From positions 1-34,554 of the forward strand of contig JABFWF010000075.1 in assembly GCA_013362405.1 (NCBI GenBank): a stretch of 34,554 nt of DNA. Direction: 5' to 3'. This DNA is from Lysobacter sp. GTDB lineage: Bacteria > Pseudomonadota > Gammaproteobacteria > Xanthomonadales > Xanthomonadaceae. Under the pieces are notes generated by a model, which was given only the letters and a program-made list of their open reading frames with translations, did no database searches and was not told the DNA's origin. Of the stretch, positions 16,160 to 24,711 are shown one piece after another (position 1 is the stretch's first letter; each line of letters starts with the position of its first letter). The translations under genes and the position numbers were made by a program.

Positions 16160-17194
16160 ATGACCCGCGAACGCCGCGACGAGCTCACCGTGGTGGTGGC
16201 CGCCTACAACGAGGCGGAGGCCCTGCCCGCGCTGCATCCGCGCATCGCCGCCGTGTTCGACACGCTGCAGGCCGAGGGCGTCGACGGCCGCGTGCTGTAT
16301 GTCGACGACGGCAGCCGTGACCGCACCTGGGACACCTTGCGCCGCATCGCCGCCGCGGATCCGCGCGTCGCGCTGCTGCGGCTGTCGCGCAACTTCGGCA
16401 AGGAAGCCGCGCTCACCGCCGGGCTCGACCTCGTCGACGAGGGGGCCGCGCTGGTCCTCGATGCGGACGGCCAGGATCCGCCCGAGCTGATTCCCGCATT
16501 CGTCGCGAAGTGGCGCGAGGGCTTCGACGACGTGCATGGCACGCGCACCGCGCGCGAGGGCGAGGGCTGGCTGAAGAAGGCGACCGCGCACGGCTTCTAC
16601 CGCATCATCGGCCGTCTTTCGCGCACGCCGATCCCGCAGGACACGGGCGACTTCCGCCTGCTTTCACCGCGCGCGCTCGCGGCGCTGAAGCAACTGCGCG
16701 AACGCCAGCGCTTCATGAAGGGGCTGTTCGGCTGGGTCGGCTTCGCCCAGGCGGCGATCCCCTACGAACGCGATGCGCGCATCGCCGGGCGCAGCAAGTT
16801 CAACTTCTGGTCGCTGTGGAACTTCGCCCTCGAAGGCATCACCAGCTTTTCCACCGCGCCGCTGCGCCTGGCGACCTACCTCGGCCTCGCCACCGCGTCG
16901 CTCGCGCTGGTCTACGCGGCCTGGGTGGTGCTCAAGGCCTTGCTGTGGGGCGATCCCGTCGCCGGCTGGCCGAGCATGATGGCGGTGATCCTGCTGCTCG
17001 GCGGCGTGCAGCTGATCGCGCTCGGCCTGATTGGTGAATACCTCGGGCGCCTGTACATGGAATCCAAGCAGCGCCCGCTCTACCTCGTCGACACCTGGCT
17101 TCCCGCGCCGGGAGTATCCTCGGCCGCGACGATCCCGGCCGGAGGAGAGACCCATGCGTACGGTCCGCCAGCTGCTCGAAGCGAAAGCGCCTGA
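16160..17194 (+). CDS. Glycosyltransferase family 2, GtrB/ArnC/DPM1-like
   Basis: 344 residues. The cytoplasmic GT-A domain has VVVAAYNEAEALP (11-23), YVDDGSRDRT (47-56), the metal-binding DAD at 101-103 in VLDADGQDPPE, and QDTGDFRLLSPRAL. It is followed by two predicted membrane segments (about 235-262 and 270-296) separated by a short loop. This is the layout of polyisoprenyl-phosphate glycosyltransferases that load a sugar onto undecaprenyl phosphate. The substrate sugar is not evident. The last 40 residues after LYLVDTW are Pro/Ala-rich and unlike the family core. They overlap the CBS gene by 41 bases, so the extreme C-terminus is the least certain part. The ATG at 16160 follows mtgA closely, so a role in envelope glycan synthesis is plausible. 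Confidence 0.92.
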   Translation: MTRERRDELTVVVAAYNEAEALPALHPRIAAVFDTLQAEGVDGRVLYVDDGSRDRTWDTLRRIAAADPRVALLRLSRNFGKEAALTAGLDLVDEGAALVLDADGQDPPELIPAFVAKWREGFDDVHGTRTAREGEGWLKKATAHGFYRIIGRLSRTPIPQDTGDFRLLSPRALAALKQLRERQRFMKGLFGWVGFAQAAIPYERDARIAGRSKFNFWSLWNFALEGITSFSTAPLRLATYLGLATASLALVYAAWVVLKALLWGDPVAGWPSMMAVILLLGGVQLIALGLIGEYLGRLYMESKQRPLYLVDTWLPAPGVSSAATIPAGGETHAYGPPAARSESA

Positions 17195-17582
17195 GGTCTT
17201 CGCGATCGGTCCCGACGCGCCGGTCCTCGACGCGGTCCGGCTGATGGCCGAGAAGCATATCGGCGCACTGCTGGTGATGGAGGCGGGGCACCTGGTGGGG
17301 ATCCTCTCCGAACGCGACTATGCGCGGAAGGTGGTGCTGCAGGGCCGTTCGTCACGCGACACGCCGGTGCGCGACATCATGACCCGCGAGGTCGTCTCCG
17401 TGCGCCTGGACGACACCAGCGACCGCTGCATGCAGGTCGTCACCGAGCACCGCATCCGCCACCTGCCCGTGCTCGACGGCGGAGCCGTGCTGGGCGTGGT
17501 GTCGATCGGCGACCTGGTCAAGGCGGTGATCGAGGACCAACAGGTCGAGCTGGACCAGCTGCAGCGCTACATCGCGTCCTGA
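17154..17582 (+). CDS. CBS-pair domain protein
   Basis: 142 residues made of two CBS domains and little else, at roughly residues 8-62 and 74-130. Diagnostic stretches are DAVRLMAEKHIGALLVMEAG, HLVGILSERDYARKV, VRDIMTREVVSVRLDDT and HRIRHLPVLDGGAVLGVVSI. Such proteins bind adenine nucleotides (AMP, ATP or SAM) and act as small energy or ligand sensors; the partner is unknown. The start is clear: GGAGGAG at 17141-17147 lies six bases before the ATG at 17154. The gene begins inside the 3' end of the glycosyltransferase gene (41-base overlap in another frame) and is therefore probably in the same transcript. It ends three bases before the stop of the convergent AsmA-family gene. Confidence 0.93.
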   Translation: MRTVRQLLEAKAPEVFAIGPDAPVLDAVRLMAEKHIGALLVMEAGHLVGILSERDYARKVVLQGRSSRDTPVRDIMTREVVSVRLDDTSDRCMQVVTEHRIRHLPVLDGGAVLGVVSIGDLVKAVIEDQQVELDQLQRYIAS

Positions 17583-17585
17583 CGC

Positions 17586-19535
17586 CTATTTCGCGTATTT
17601 GCCGCCGCACTGCGCGTCCTTGCCGGGGCCGAGTTCCAGCGTCGCCAGCAGCGCCGCCGGCGGTGCGATGCTGCCGAGGCTGAGCGCGAGCGCGCCACGC
17701 AGGCCGAGCCGCCTATAGTCGGGATGGAAGCGCGGCGCCTTGAAGGTGCCGGAGACGACCAGTGGCGAGCGCAGCGCGAGCAGGCTGCGGTCCTTCGGGC
17801 GCGGCCGCAGGGTGAGATCCAGCGTCTCGTCGCGCAGGCTGATGTTGCCTTCGCCGACGATGAGCGTGTCGGTGGTGTCGAAGGCGAGCGCGTTCGCGTG
17901 CATCACGCCACCCTGCACCGAGAAGTCGCCGAACGCGCAGCGGATCGGGATGAGCTTGTCTCCCGTGAGCAGGAATTTCAGCGACTCCGCGATGTCGAGC
18001 CCGGCCAGTTCCATCACGAGGTTGCTGATCTGCCCGTGCCCCATGCCGACGGCGATGCCACCGTCGGCGCTGCCGAGCATCTTCGCGATCGAGTTGCCAC
18101 TGCCGGAAAGCGAGACCGACCCGCCGACGCGGCCGATGGCGTCGCGCGCCGTCTGGATGCGCGGCAACAGGCGCGCGAGGTCGAGGCCGCGCACGCTGGC
18201 GTCGGCATGGGTATGGATCGGTGAATCGCGCGCATCCATGCGCACCGTCGAACGGATGTGCCCGCTGGCGACGCCGAAGTCGAGTGGATCGAGCCGGAGC
18301 AGGCCGCCGTCCAGCCGCAGGTGCACGTCCATGTCGTCCAGCGGCAGCTTCGGCGCGTTGATGCGCTGTGCCTTCCAGCGGACGTCGGCGTCCATCGCGC
18401 GCAGCTTGTCGAGGTTGTAGGGCGTGTCCGGCAGCACGCGTGGGCTGGCCTGTTCGCGCGCGGCCTGCGCGGCCAGCTCGGGGTTGGTCGTCTCGCCCCC
18501 GCCCGCGTGCGGCGCCTTGCCGATGAACACCGCGAGGTCGTCGAAGTCGAGCATGCGCGATACCAGGACGCCGCGCAGGAACGGCCGCACCCCGCCGACG
18601 GTAATCGCCGCGCTGCCAGCGAGGTCGCTGTCGCCGACCTTGCCGGCGAAACGGTCGTAATGCCAGGTGGTGCGCGTGCCCTGCAGTTCGCGCGTGAGCC
18701 GGCCGTCGAAGTGGTAGGGCGGCGAGGGCGGCGTGGCGATGTGCAGCAACGGGTAGAGGTCGCCGAGGTTGCGGCCGCTCAACGCGAACTGCAGGTCGAA
18801 GCCGGACAGCCGCAACGGGTCGAGCAGCGTGCCGCGCGCGTGCGCACGGGTGGCGCCGGCGTCGATGACCGCGTCGATGTGATAGGGCTTGTCCGCGTCG
18901 CGCAGCGCCAGCGGCGACTCCGCGCGGCCGCGCACCTTGAACGCCGCGCCCTTCCATCGCCCGCGGCCGCGTGCGTCGATCGGCGGCGCGGTACCCGGCG
19001 TCGCCGCCGCGCTGGCGACCGCGACGTCGATCGCGGTGGCCTGCTTGTTGTCGATGTATTGCAGGCGTCCATCGTCGATCCACAGGCGACGGACCTGTGC
19101 ATTGCTGCCGCCCGGCTGGCCGAACACCCAGTTGCCGGTGCCATCGGGCCCGCGCTCGAGCAACAACCGCGGATGCGCCAGGCGAAGTTGCGGGATGCGG
19201 ACCTGTCGCTTCAATAGCGGCCACAGCGCCACGTCGAAGGCGACGCGATCCGCGCTGGCCATGACCGGTGACTTCGACCAACTCGCGTTGCCGAAACGCA
19301 CGCGGCCAAGACTGATCGACGTGATGCGGCCGGGATGCACGTCGAGATCGCCGCCGATGTCGAAGCTGCGCCCGGTGCGCGCCGCGACGATGCGTTCGAC
19401 CGGCCCCTTGAACCAGTTCCAGTCCCACAGCAGGGCCAGCGCCACGATGCCGGCGGCGAACAACACCAGGGCCACGCGCCAGGGATGGCGCCGCAACACG
19501 TTCCGTGCGTCGGGTTGGCGCGGCGCGGCAGGCAA
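17586..19535 (-). CDS. AsmA-family envelope protein
   Basis: 649 residues, close to AsmA (617). The N-terminus is a short basic segment and one transmembrane helix at about residues 20-40 (WRVALVLFAAGIVALALLWD). A long periplasmic beta-rich region follows, with the AsmA opening GPVERIVAARTGRSFDIGGD. Near the C-terminus come GMGHGQISNLVMELAGLDI and LSLRD-type NISLRDETLDLTLRPRPKD, typical of the AsmA C-terminal module. The family forms bridge-like proteins thought to move phospholipids between membranes or affect outer-membrane assembly. The start is a TTG at 19533-19535 with GGAG nine bases upstream; no in-frame ATG precedes the membrane helix, so initiation is uncertain by about ten residues. 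It is convergent with the CBS gene and 105 bases downstream of prfC. Confidence 0.9.
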   Translation of the reverse strand: MPAAPRQPDARNVLRRHPWRVALVLFAAGIVALALLWDWNWFKGPVERIVAARTGRSFDIGGDLDVHPGRITSISLGRVRFGNASWSKSPVMASADRVAFDVALWPLLKRQVRIPQLRLAHPRLLLERGPDGTGNWVFGQPGGSNAQVRRLWIDDGRLQYIDNKQATAIDVAVASAAATPGTAPPIDARGRGRWKGAAFKVRGRAESPLALRDADKPYHIDAVIDAGATRAHARGTLLDPLRLSGFDLQFALSGRNLGDLYPLLHIATPPSPPYHFDGRLTRELQGTRTTWHYDRFAGKVGDSDLAGSAAITVGGVRPFLRGVLVSRMLDFDDLAVFIGKAPHAGGGETTNPELAAQAAREQASPRVLPDTPYNLDKLRAMDADVRWKAQRINAPKLPLDDMDVHLRLDGGLLRLDPLDFGVASGHIRSTVRMDARDSPIHTHADASVRGLDLARLLPRIQTARDAIGRVGGSVSLSGSGNSIAKMLGSADGGIAVGMGHGQISNLVMELAGLDIAESLKFLLTGDKLIPIRCAFGDFSVQGGVMHANALAFDTTDTLIVGEGNISLRDETLDLTLRPRPKDRSLLALRSPLVVSGTFKAPRFHPDYRRLGLRGALALSLGSIAPPAALLATLELGPGKDAQCGGKYAK

Positions 19536-19618
19536 GGCGTCGGCTCCGGAAGGCGGCCTTCCACCTTCCGGGGCATGCGGTCAATCGCCGGTGAAGCCGT
19601 TGGGCGCGATTCAGCGCA

Positions 19619-19635
19619 GCGGGCAGGCTGCCCGC
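19619..19635 (-). terminator. Hairpin just downstream of prfC
   Basis: GCGGGCAG (19619-19626) and CTGCCCGC (19628-19635) are perfectly complementary around a single G, so in practice a 6-base stem with a 5-base loop. It begins five bases past the prfC stop on the minus strand. There is no U-tract, so terminator function is only suggested by position. Confidence 0.35.
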
Positions 19636-19640
19636 CGGAA

Positions 19641-21245
19641 TCAGTCGAGCGCCACCGCCTGCGCGTGCTCGCGGGTCGCGAGGAACTGCACGTCCGGTGC
19701 GCGTTCCTGCGCCAGTTGCAGGTTGACCCGGGTCGGCGCGAGGTAGACCAGCTGGCCGGCGGCGTCGAGCGCGAGGTTCATCGCATGCTTGTCGCGGAAC
19801 TCCTCGAGCTTTTTCGCGTCGCCGCAGCGGATCCAGCGCGCGGTGGCGACGTTGACCTGCTCGAAGCTCGCGTCGACGCCGTACTCGTCCTTCAACCGGT
19901 AGGCGACCACGTCGAACTGCAGCGTGCCGACCGCGCCGAGGATCAGGTCGTTCGACATCAGTGGGCGGAAGAACTGGGTCGCGCCTTCCTCCGACAGCTG
20001 CGCCAGGCCCTTCTGCAGTTGCTTGAGCTTGAGCGGGTCGCGCAGGCGTGCGCGGCGGAACAGTTCCGGCGCGAAGTTCGGAATGCCGGTGAAGCCCAGC
20101 ACTTCGCCTTCGCTGAAGGAATCGCCGATCGAGATCGTGCCGTGGTTGTGGATGCCGATCACGTCGCCGGGATACGCGGTCTCGACGATCTCGCGGTCGC
20201 TGGCCATGAAGGTCAGCGCGTTGGCGAGCTTGACCTCCTTGCCGCTGCGCACGTGGAAGGCCTTCATGCCGGCGTCAAAGCGTCCGGAGCAGATGCGCAT
20301 GAAGGCGACGCGGTCGCGGTGCTGCGGATCCATGTTGGCCTGGATCTTGAAGACGAAGCCGGTGAGATGCGGCTCGTACTGGCCGATCTCGCGCGACGTC
20401 GTCGCGCGCGGCTTCGGTTCGGGCGCGTGCTCGACGAAGAAGTCCAGCAGCAACTGCACGCCGAAGTTGTTCACCGCCGAGCCGAAGAACACCGGCGTCT
20501 GCCTGCCGGCGAGATACGCGGCCTGGTCGAACGGATGCGACGCGCCCTGCACGAGCTCGAGCTCGTCGCGCAGTTCGCGCAGCATCTCGGCGCCGATGCG
20601 TGTTTCGAGCTGCGGATCGTCGATCGAGGCGAAGATCGTCGAGTCCTGGCGGGTGAAGTTGCGGCCCGGCTCGTACAGGTGCACTTCGCCGGTGACGAGG
20701 TGCACGACGCCCTTCAGGCGCTGGCCCATGCCGATCGGCCAGGTGACGGGCGCGCACTGGATGCCGAGCACGGATTCGACCTCGTCGAGCAGGTCGATCG
20801 GGTTCTTGCCCTCGCGGTCGAGCTTGTTGATGAAGCTCATGATCGGCGTGTCGCGCAGGCGGCACACCTCCATCAGCTTGATCGTGCGCTCCTCCACGCC
20901 CTTGGCGACGTCGATGACCATCAGCGCTGAGTCCACCGCCGTGAGCACGCGGTAGGTGTCCTCGCCGAAGTCGGCGTGGCCGGGCGTGTCGAGCAGGTTG
21001 ACGATGCGGCCTTCGTACGGGAACTGCATCACCGACGAGGTGACGGAGATGCCGCGCTCCTTTTCCAGCGCCATCCAGTCGGACGTCGCGTGGCGCGCGG
21101 CCTTGCGGCCCTTGACCGAGCCGGCCATCTGGATCGCGCCCCCGAACAGCAGCAACTTTTCGGTCAGCGTGGTCTTGCCGGCGTCGGGGTGCGAGATGAT
21201 CGCGAACGTGCGCCGGCGCGCGGCTTCGGTGGAAACGTCGGACAT
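19641..21245 (-). CDS. prfC: Peptide chain release factor 3
   Basis: 534 residues (529 in E. coli). RF3 is the translational GTPase that recycles RF1 and RF2 from the ribosome after peptide release. G motifs are intact: [13 protein letters not shown] at residues 18-30 (G1), the switch I segment [30 protein letters not shown] (G3) and [11 protein letters not shown] (G4). Domain II carries [20 protein letters not shown] and domain [24 protein letters not shown], both characteristic of RF3 rather than EF-G. The ATG at 21243-21245 has no strong ribosome site. The gene stands alone between the AsmA-family gene and a divergent HDOD gene. Confidence 0.97.
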   Translation of the reverse strand: MSDVSTEAARRRTFAIISHPDAGKTTLTEKLLLFGGAIQMAGSVKGRKAARHATSDWMALEKERGISVTSSVMQFPYEGRIVNLLDTPGHADFGEDTYRVLTAVDSALMVIDVAKGVEERTIKLMEVCRLRDTPIMSFINKLDREGKNPIDLLDEVESVLGIQCAPVTWPIGMGQRLKGVVHLVTGEVHLYEPGRNFTRQDSTIFASIDDPQLETRIGAEMLRELRDELELVQGASHPFDQAAYLAGRQTPVFFGSAVNNFGVQLLLDFFVEHAPEPKPRATTSREIGQYEPHLTGFVFKIQANMDPQHRDRVAFMRICSGRFDAGMKAFHVRSGKEVKLANALTFMASDREIVETAYPGDVIGIHNHGTISIGDSFSEGEVLGFTGIPNFAPELFRRARLRDPLKLKQLQKGLAQLSEEGATQFFRPLMSNDLILGAVGTLQFDVVAYRLKDEYGVDASFEQVNVATARWIRCGDAKKLEEFRDKHAMNLALDAAGQLVYLAPTRVNLQLAQERAPDVQFLATREHAQAVALD

Positions 21246-21293
21246 GGCGAAGCGGCGCGCGGGCGGCGCCGGGACGGAAGCGGGAATGCGGGG

Positions 21294-21299
21294 ATGATA
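21294..21299 (-). promoter_or_regulatory. Possible -10 element of prfC
   Basis: TATCAT on the minus strand (five of six to TATAAT) lies about 49 bases before the prfC ATG. No -35 match is present at 16-18 bases, so the call is weak. The rest of the 178-base gap 21246-21423 contains an AT-richer patch near 21388-21407 that may serve the divergent HDOD gene, but no clear promoter pair. Confidence 0.25.
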
Positions 21300-21423
21300 C
21301 CAGCCGGGCCCAAGCGCCGTTCTGCGGGACGAACTGTGCGCCGATGCCCAGTTCGCTCACGTCCGGCCGGAGCATGGCGCGCCCGACGTTAAGGTAACGA
21401 TCGAATCACATGGGGACGACGGC

Positions 21424-22482
21424 GTGCGCATCGCGATCATCGGGGAGGACGGCGGCCGCATCGGCCAGTTCGAGCAGGCGTTGGCCGATTTCGGCCTGGA
21501 CTGGGACGTGGTCCGGCCGTCCGGCGCCAGCGCCGCCATCGATACGCCGCTGCCCGCCGACGTCTATGTCGCCGCGCCGCGCGAGACCGCCCTGATGACG
21601 CGGATCCGCGAGCGCCATCCCGCCGCCGTGCGCATCCTCCTGCTGGAAGCGGGCCAGGACGTCGATGCGATGCAGGCGCTCGATTGCGCGCATCGCCTGC
21701 TGCGCATGCCGCTCGACGCGGGCGAACTGATCGAGGCGGTGGAGAGCCTCGCCGACCTGCGCGAGCTGCTCGACAACCCCGAGCTCAAGCAGCGCATCGG
21801 CAGCATCGGCTCGCTGCCGCCGCCGCCGCGCGTGTACATCGAGCTGACCCAGCTGCTGCGCGATCCCGAATCCAGCAACGCCGAGATCGCCGACGTGCTG
21901 GCGCAGGACCCGGCGATCGCGGCGAAGGTGCTGCGCCTTTGCAATTCCGCCTACTTTTCCGGCGGCCGCGTGATCACCGACTTCCGCGCCGCGGTCACCC
22001 GCCTGGGCCACCAGCAGATCAACCGGCTGGTGCTGGCCAGCGAGACCTTCGGCTCGATCCAGTCCGCCAACGGCGTGGACCGCGAGGCGCTGCAGGACCG
22101 CGCGCTGCGCACTTCGCGGATCGCCGGCCGCCTGCTCGCCGGCGCCAGCGCCGAGCTCGCCGCCACCGCGGGGCTGCTGACCGAAGTCGGCCTGCTGCTG
22201 CCGGGCATCCAGGCCAGTGGCGACGGTCCGCATTACGCCGAGGCCGGCGCCTACCTGCTCGGCCTGTGGGGCCTGCCGATGCCGATCGTCGAAGCGGTCG
22301 CCCACCACCACCGGCCGGCGCGCATGCGCTCGGGTGGTTTCTGGGTGACCGGCGCGGTGCATGTCGCCTCCGCGCTGGTGTCGGGCAAGGACGTCGACGA
22401 GGCCTACCTGCGCACCGTGGGCGTGTACGACAAGCTGCCGCGCTGGCGCGACATGGCGGCGCAGCTGGCCGAGGCGGCATAG
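21424..22482 (+). CDS. HDOD-domain protein with degenerate receiver domain
   Basis: 352 residues, GTG start at 21424. Residues 1-110 fold like a response-regulator receiver (RIAIIGEDGG, ADVYVAAPRE, HRLLRMPLDAGELIEAV). The phosphoacceptor aspartate position appears to be alanine (about A51), and the usual Lys before Pro is Met (M95), so phosphorylation is unlikely. Residues 128-340 are an HDOD domain: LPPPPRVYIELTQLLRDPES, DVLAQDPAIAAKVLRLCNSA, FRAAVTRLGHQQINRLVLA and EAVAHHHRPA. HDOD domains lack the HD metal site and act as signalling or scaffold modules, often tied to c-di-GMP, motility or chemotaxis control in xanthomonads. The gene stands alone and is divergent from prfC. Its direct role is unknown. 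Confidence 0.9.
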   Translation: MRIAIIGEDGGRIGQFEQALADFGLDWDVVRPSGASAAIDTPLPADVYVAAPRETALMTRIRERHPAAVRILLLEAGQDVDAMQALDCAHRLLRMPLDAGELIEAVESLADLRELLDNPELKQRIGSIGSLPPPPRVYIELTQLLRDPESSNAEIADVLAQDPAIAAKVLRLCNSAYFSGGRVITDFRAAVTRLGHQQINRLVLASETFGSIQSANGVDREALQDRALRTSRIAGRLLAGASAELAATAGLLTEVGLLLPGIQASGDGPHYAEAGAYLLGLWGLPMPIVEAVAHHHRPARMRSGGFWVTGAVHVASALVSGKDVDEAYLRTVGVYDKLPRWRDMAAQLAEAA

Positions 22483-22572
22483 CGCTCGGCGGAGAAGCGC
22501 TCGCGGGCGAGCATCACGATCGGCCGTGCGTCGCCGATGGACGCATAGGCGATAACCACGTCGCGCCCGCGC

Positions 22573-23499
22573 TCAGCGCGCGTTTTCGCCGGGGATGCTC
22601 ACCATCCCGACCGTTCCCGCCATGCGGAACGGGATCGACTGCAAACGCATGCCGCGGTTCACCTGCACCGCGAAGTGCAGGTGCGGTCCGGTGGTGAAGC
22701 CGGTGTTGCCCGACAGCCCGATCTGCTGGCCCGCGCGCACGCGCTGGCCGAGCTGCACCAGCACGCCGCCTTCCTGCAGGTGCGCGTACAGGCCCATGGT
22801 GCCGTCGTCGTGCAGGATGCGCACGAAGTTGGCGCGGCCGCCGTATTTCTCGAGGTTGAGGCCGGCCTTGTCGAAGTCGCTCTCCACCTGCATCACCACG
22901 CCGTCGCGCGCGGCGAGCACCGGCGTGCCGAGGTCGGCGGCGAAATCGACCGCGTAGCGGTTCTGCGGATCGGTGTGGCTGAAGCGCCCGCCGTAGCCTT
23001 GGTCGATGTGCGACGCGCGCTGGCGCAGCGGCAGCTGGTAGACGACGTCGCGCGGCTGCGCCGTCGGATCGCCCGGCATCGCGTCCAGCTGCAGTTCGAA
23101 TTCGCCCGCGCGATCGGGATCCAGCGCGCCGATCCGCGCCACGCGCACGCTGCCGCGGGCGGGGATCACGGCATCGGCGGGCAGCGCCGGGTCGCCGGCG
23201 ACGTTGCGCGCGCGGCTGAAGCGCAGCATCACCTCCAGCGGCCCGGCGAGGGTGTTGTCGGCCCAGGCCGCGTAGTTGCCGCTGCCGTCGCCTTCCACGC
23301 GCAGGCGCACCACCGCGCCGGGCTCGGCGCGCACCGGGATCACGCGCAGGTCGCGCGCCTGCACCTTGCCGGCGTCGGGCGCGCGGTCGCCGTAGTGGAC
23401 GACCCCGGCGTGGTCGGTCCAGCGGTACACGCGCGCGGCGCCGACGGGCGGCGACGACACGACGAGCGCGATGGCGATGGCGACGAGGCAACGGCGCAT
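22573..23499 (-). CDS. DUF4124-M23 family metallopeptidase
   Basis: 308 residues; ATG at 23497-23499. A signal peptide (MRRCLVAIAIALVVSSPPVGAA) is followed by a DUF4124 module, RVYRWTDHAGVVHYGDRAP (23-41), common in xanthomonad envelope proteins. After a beta-rich linker comes an M23 (LytM-type) domain at about 165-300. Zinc ligands are H175 and D185 (HTDPQNRYAVDF) and H275 in HLHF; H240 in YAHL is the catalytic histidine. All are present, so it should be an active endopeptidase of peptidoglycan cross-links or peptides in the periplasm. It begins nine bases after the stop of the upstream lipoprotein gene on the same strand, so the two form an operon. Confidence 0.93.
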   Translation of the reverse strand: MRRCLVAIAIALVVSSPPVGAARVYRWTDHAGVVHYGDRAPDAGKVQARDLRVIPVRAEPGAVVRLRVEGDGSGNYAAWADNTLAGPLEVMLRFSRARNVAGDPALPADAVIPARGSVRVARIGALDPDRAGEFELQLDAMPGDPTAQPRDVVYQLPLRQRASHIDQGYGGRFSHTDPQNRYAVDFAADLGTPVLAARDGVVMQVESDFDKAGLNLEKYGGRANFVRILHDDGTMGLYAHLQEGGVLVQLGQRVRAGQQIGLSGNTGFTTGPHLHFAVQVNRGMRLQSIPFRMAGTVGMVSIPGENAR

Positions 23500-23508
23500 G
23501 GGCCAAGG

Positions 23509-24465
23509 CTACTGCACGCAGTCCCGCGCGAGATCGAGCGCGGTCGCGATTTCGCGCAGGTCGAACGCGACGAGCGTGTCGCCGGCCACGGCATACAACG
23601 CACCGGCGGGAAAGCGCGTGCTGCCGGCGGCGTGCAGGTCGAGTGCGGTCAGCGGGCGGCCTGCGGCGGCGTCGAAGCCTCCGCGCGGCGCCAGGGTCGC
23701 GCGGTCGAACACGGCGATTCCGTCCTGCGGCCCGGCCAGCAGCCAGTAACCACCGCCGTCGGGACAGGTCCACAGCGCCAGCGCGGCCGCCGGCGGCAGT
23801 GCGTGGTCGCCGGCATGGCCGGCCACGTCGTAGGCGTGCACGGCGGACGCCGTAGCGACAAGCAGGCGGTTGTCGGCCGGGTCGCCGACGAGGCCACGCG
23901 GCCCGGCGGCGACGGGGAAGCCGCCATCCGCGCGCGCCTGCACCTGGCCCGCCTCGTCGAACTGCAGGAGGAAGCGCGCCGCGCGCGCATTGCCCGCGTC
24001 GGCGACGAACAGGCGCAGTTCGTCCGGCCCGCTTTCGTCCACCCAGATCCCGCCCGGCTGCGCGAGCTGCTCCGCCCCGATGCTGCCGGTCGGGGTGAAA
24101 TGCGGCAGCGACAGCACCTGCGCGCGGTGTTGTCCGCGCTCGACGACGAACAGGTGGTCGCCGAACACGGCCATGTCCGCCGGATCCCGCGGATGCGCCG
24201 CGCGCGCCGCTGCGTCGGCGAGCACGGCCCCGCTGTCGCCATCGCGCACGACGAGTCCCGCTGGCGAGGCGGAGATCACGCGCACCGCACCGTCCTCGTC
24301 GGTCCAGCTCGCGAGCGCGGTCGCCGCGTGCGGCGAGGCGGAGGTCCACGCCGCGGCGACCGGGCGCGGCAGGGCCTCCGGCGGCGCGGTGGGCAGCGAG
24401 CGGGGTGGCGGCACGGTGCAGGCGGCCAGCAGCAGGGCGGCCGCGGACAGGGTGGGCAAGCGCAT
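23509..24465 (-). CDS. Predicted beta-propeller lipoprotein (NHL/SMP-30-like)
   Basis: 318 residues from the ATG at 24463-24465. That start gives a classic lipoprotein signal, RLPTLSAAALLLAAC, with the lipid-attached Cys at residue 16; longer in-frame starts would bury it. The mature protein has repeated short beta blades with a hydrophobic-Asp/Gly pattern: DMAVFGDHLFVVERGQHRAQ, PGGIWVDESGPDELRLFVAD and RGLVGDPADNRLLVATASA. These recall NHL or SMP-30-type six-bladed propellers. No catalytic set is recognisable, so binding or scaffolding is as likely as enzymatic activity. It heads a two-gene unit with the M23 peptidase and may modulate it at the envelope. Its leader contains a stable hairpin (24482-24501). 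Confidence 0.8.
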   Translation of the reverse strand: MRLPTLSAAALLLAACTVPPPRSLPTAPPEALPRPVAAAWTSASPHAATALASWTDEDGAVRVISASPAGLVVRDGDSGAVLADAAARAAHPRDPADMAVFGDHLFVVERGQHRAQVLSLPHFTPTGSIGAEQLAQPGGIWVDESGPDELRLFVADAGNARAARFLLQFDEAGQVQARADGGFPVAAGPRGLVGDPADNRLLVATASAVHAYDVAGHAGDHALPPAAALALWTCPDGGGYWLLAGPQDGIAVFDRATLAPRGGFDAAAGRPLTALDLHAAGSTRFPAGALYAVAGDTLVAFDLREIATALDLARDCVQ

Positions 24466-24481
24466 CGGCGCAGTGTCGGAG

Positions 24482-24501
24482 CGCGGCGTGAAGACGCCGC
24501 G
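24482..24501. other. Stable hairpin in the leader of the lipoprotein gene
   Basis: CGCGGCGT (24482-24489), loop GAAG, ACGCCGCG (24494-24501): a perfect 8-base stem, with a G/T pair that could extend it. It lies 17 bases upstream of the lipoprotein ATG on the minus strand and about 85 bases before the riboswitch on the plus strand. No U-tract on either side. It could limit access to the lipoprotein ribosome site or insulate the divergent transcripts. Confidence 0.45.
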
Positions 24502-24525
24502 TGAAGGCGCCGGGCACGTTATTCC

Positions 24526-24549
24526 ATCGCTCAATGCGGATGAAGCGAT
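24526..24549. promoter_or_regulatory. Inverted repeat abutting the metX promoter
   Basis: ATCGCT (24526-24531) and AGCGAT (24544-24549) are perfect inverted repeats with a 12-base spacer. The last base is shared with the -35 hexamer of the candidate metX promoter. The position suits an activator or repressor site. It does not match the MetJ or MetR sites I know. Confidence 0.3.
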
Positions 24550-24577
24550 TGACATCCCGCGAAACTACCGCCAAGCT
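24549..24577 (+). promoter_or_regulatory. Candidate promoter of the metX-metB-hom operon
   Basis: A perfect TTGACA (24549-24554) is followed at 17 bases by CAAGCT (24572-24577), a poor -10 (two of six). The predicted start near 24584 falls just before the first base of the riboswitch P1 stem at 24586, which supports the -35 despite the weak -10. Confidence 0.45.
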
Positions 24578-24585
24578 GCGCCCAT

Positions 24586-24707
24586 CCATCGAGACCGGCT
24601 GAGGGACAGGCCCGAAGACGCCGGGGCAACCCCGCTCTCCACGACGCGAGTCGAGGGGAGGGAAGGTGCCAAGTCCTGCGGGGACCTGAGCGTCCGCCGG
24701 CAGATGG
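24586..24707 (+). promoter_or_regulatory. SAM-I (S-box) riboswitch aptamer
   Basis: All S-box elements are present. P1 pairs CCATC (24586-24590) with GATGG (24703-24707). P2 pairs CCGGC (24595-24599) with GCCGG (24620-24624), around the conserved CTGAGGGACAGGCCCGAAGA. GGCAACC follows (24625-24631). P3 pairs CTCTCC with GGGGAG around a GAC-GCGA-GTC hairpin. AAGGTGCCAAGTCC (24663-24676) is the conserved J3/4-P4 block. P4 pairs CTGC and GGAC with GTCC and GCAG, and the aptamer ends CAGATGG. It binds S-adenosylmethionine and lowers expression of the downstream genes when SAM is plentiful. The genes it precedes, metX-metB-hom, are the methionine precursor pathway. Confidence 0.94.
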
Positions 24708-24711
24708 TTGC

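Noticed and set aside
22483-22572. Small hairpin GCTCG-CGGG-CGAGC (22499-22512) as a terminator, and a possible small gene in this gap
   Set aside because: The stem is only five bases with no U-tract, and the short open frames in the gap have no ribosome site or family resemblance.
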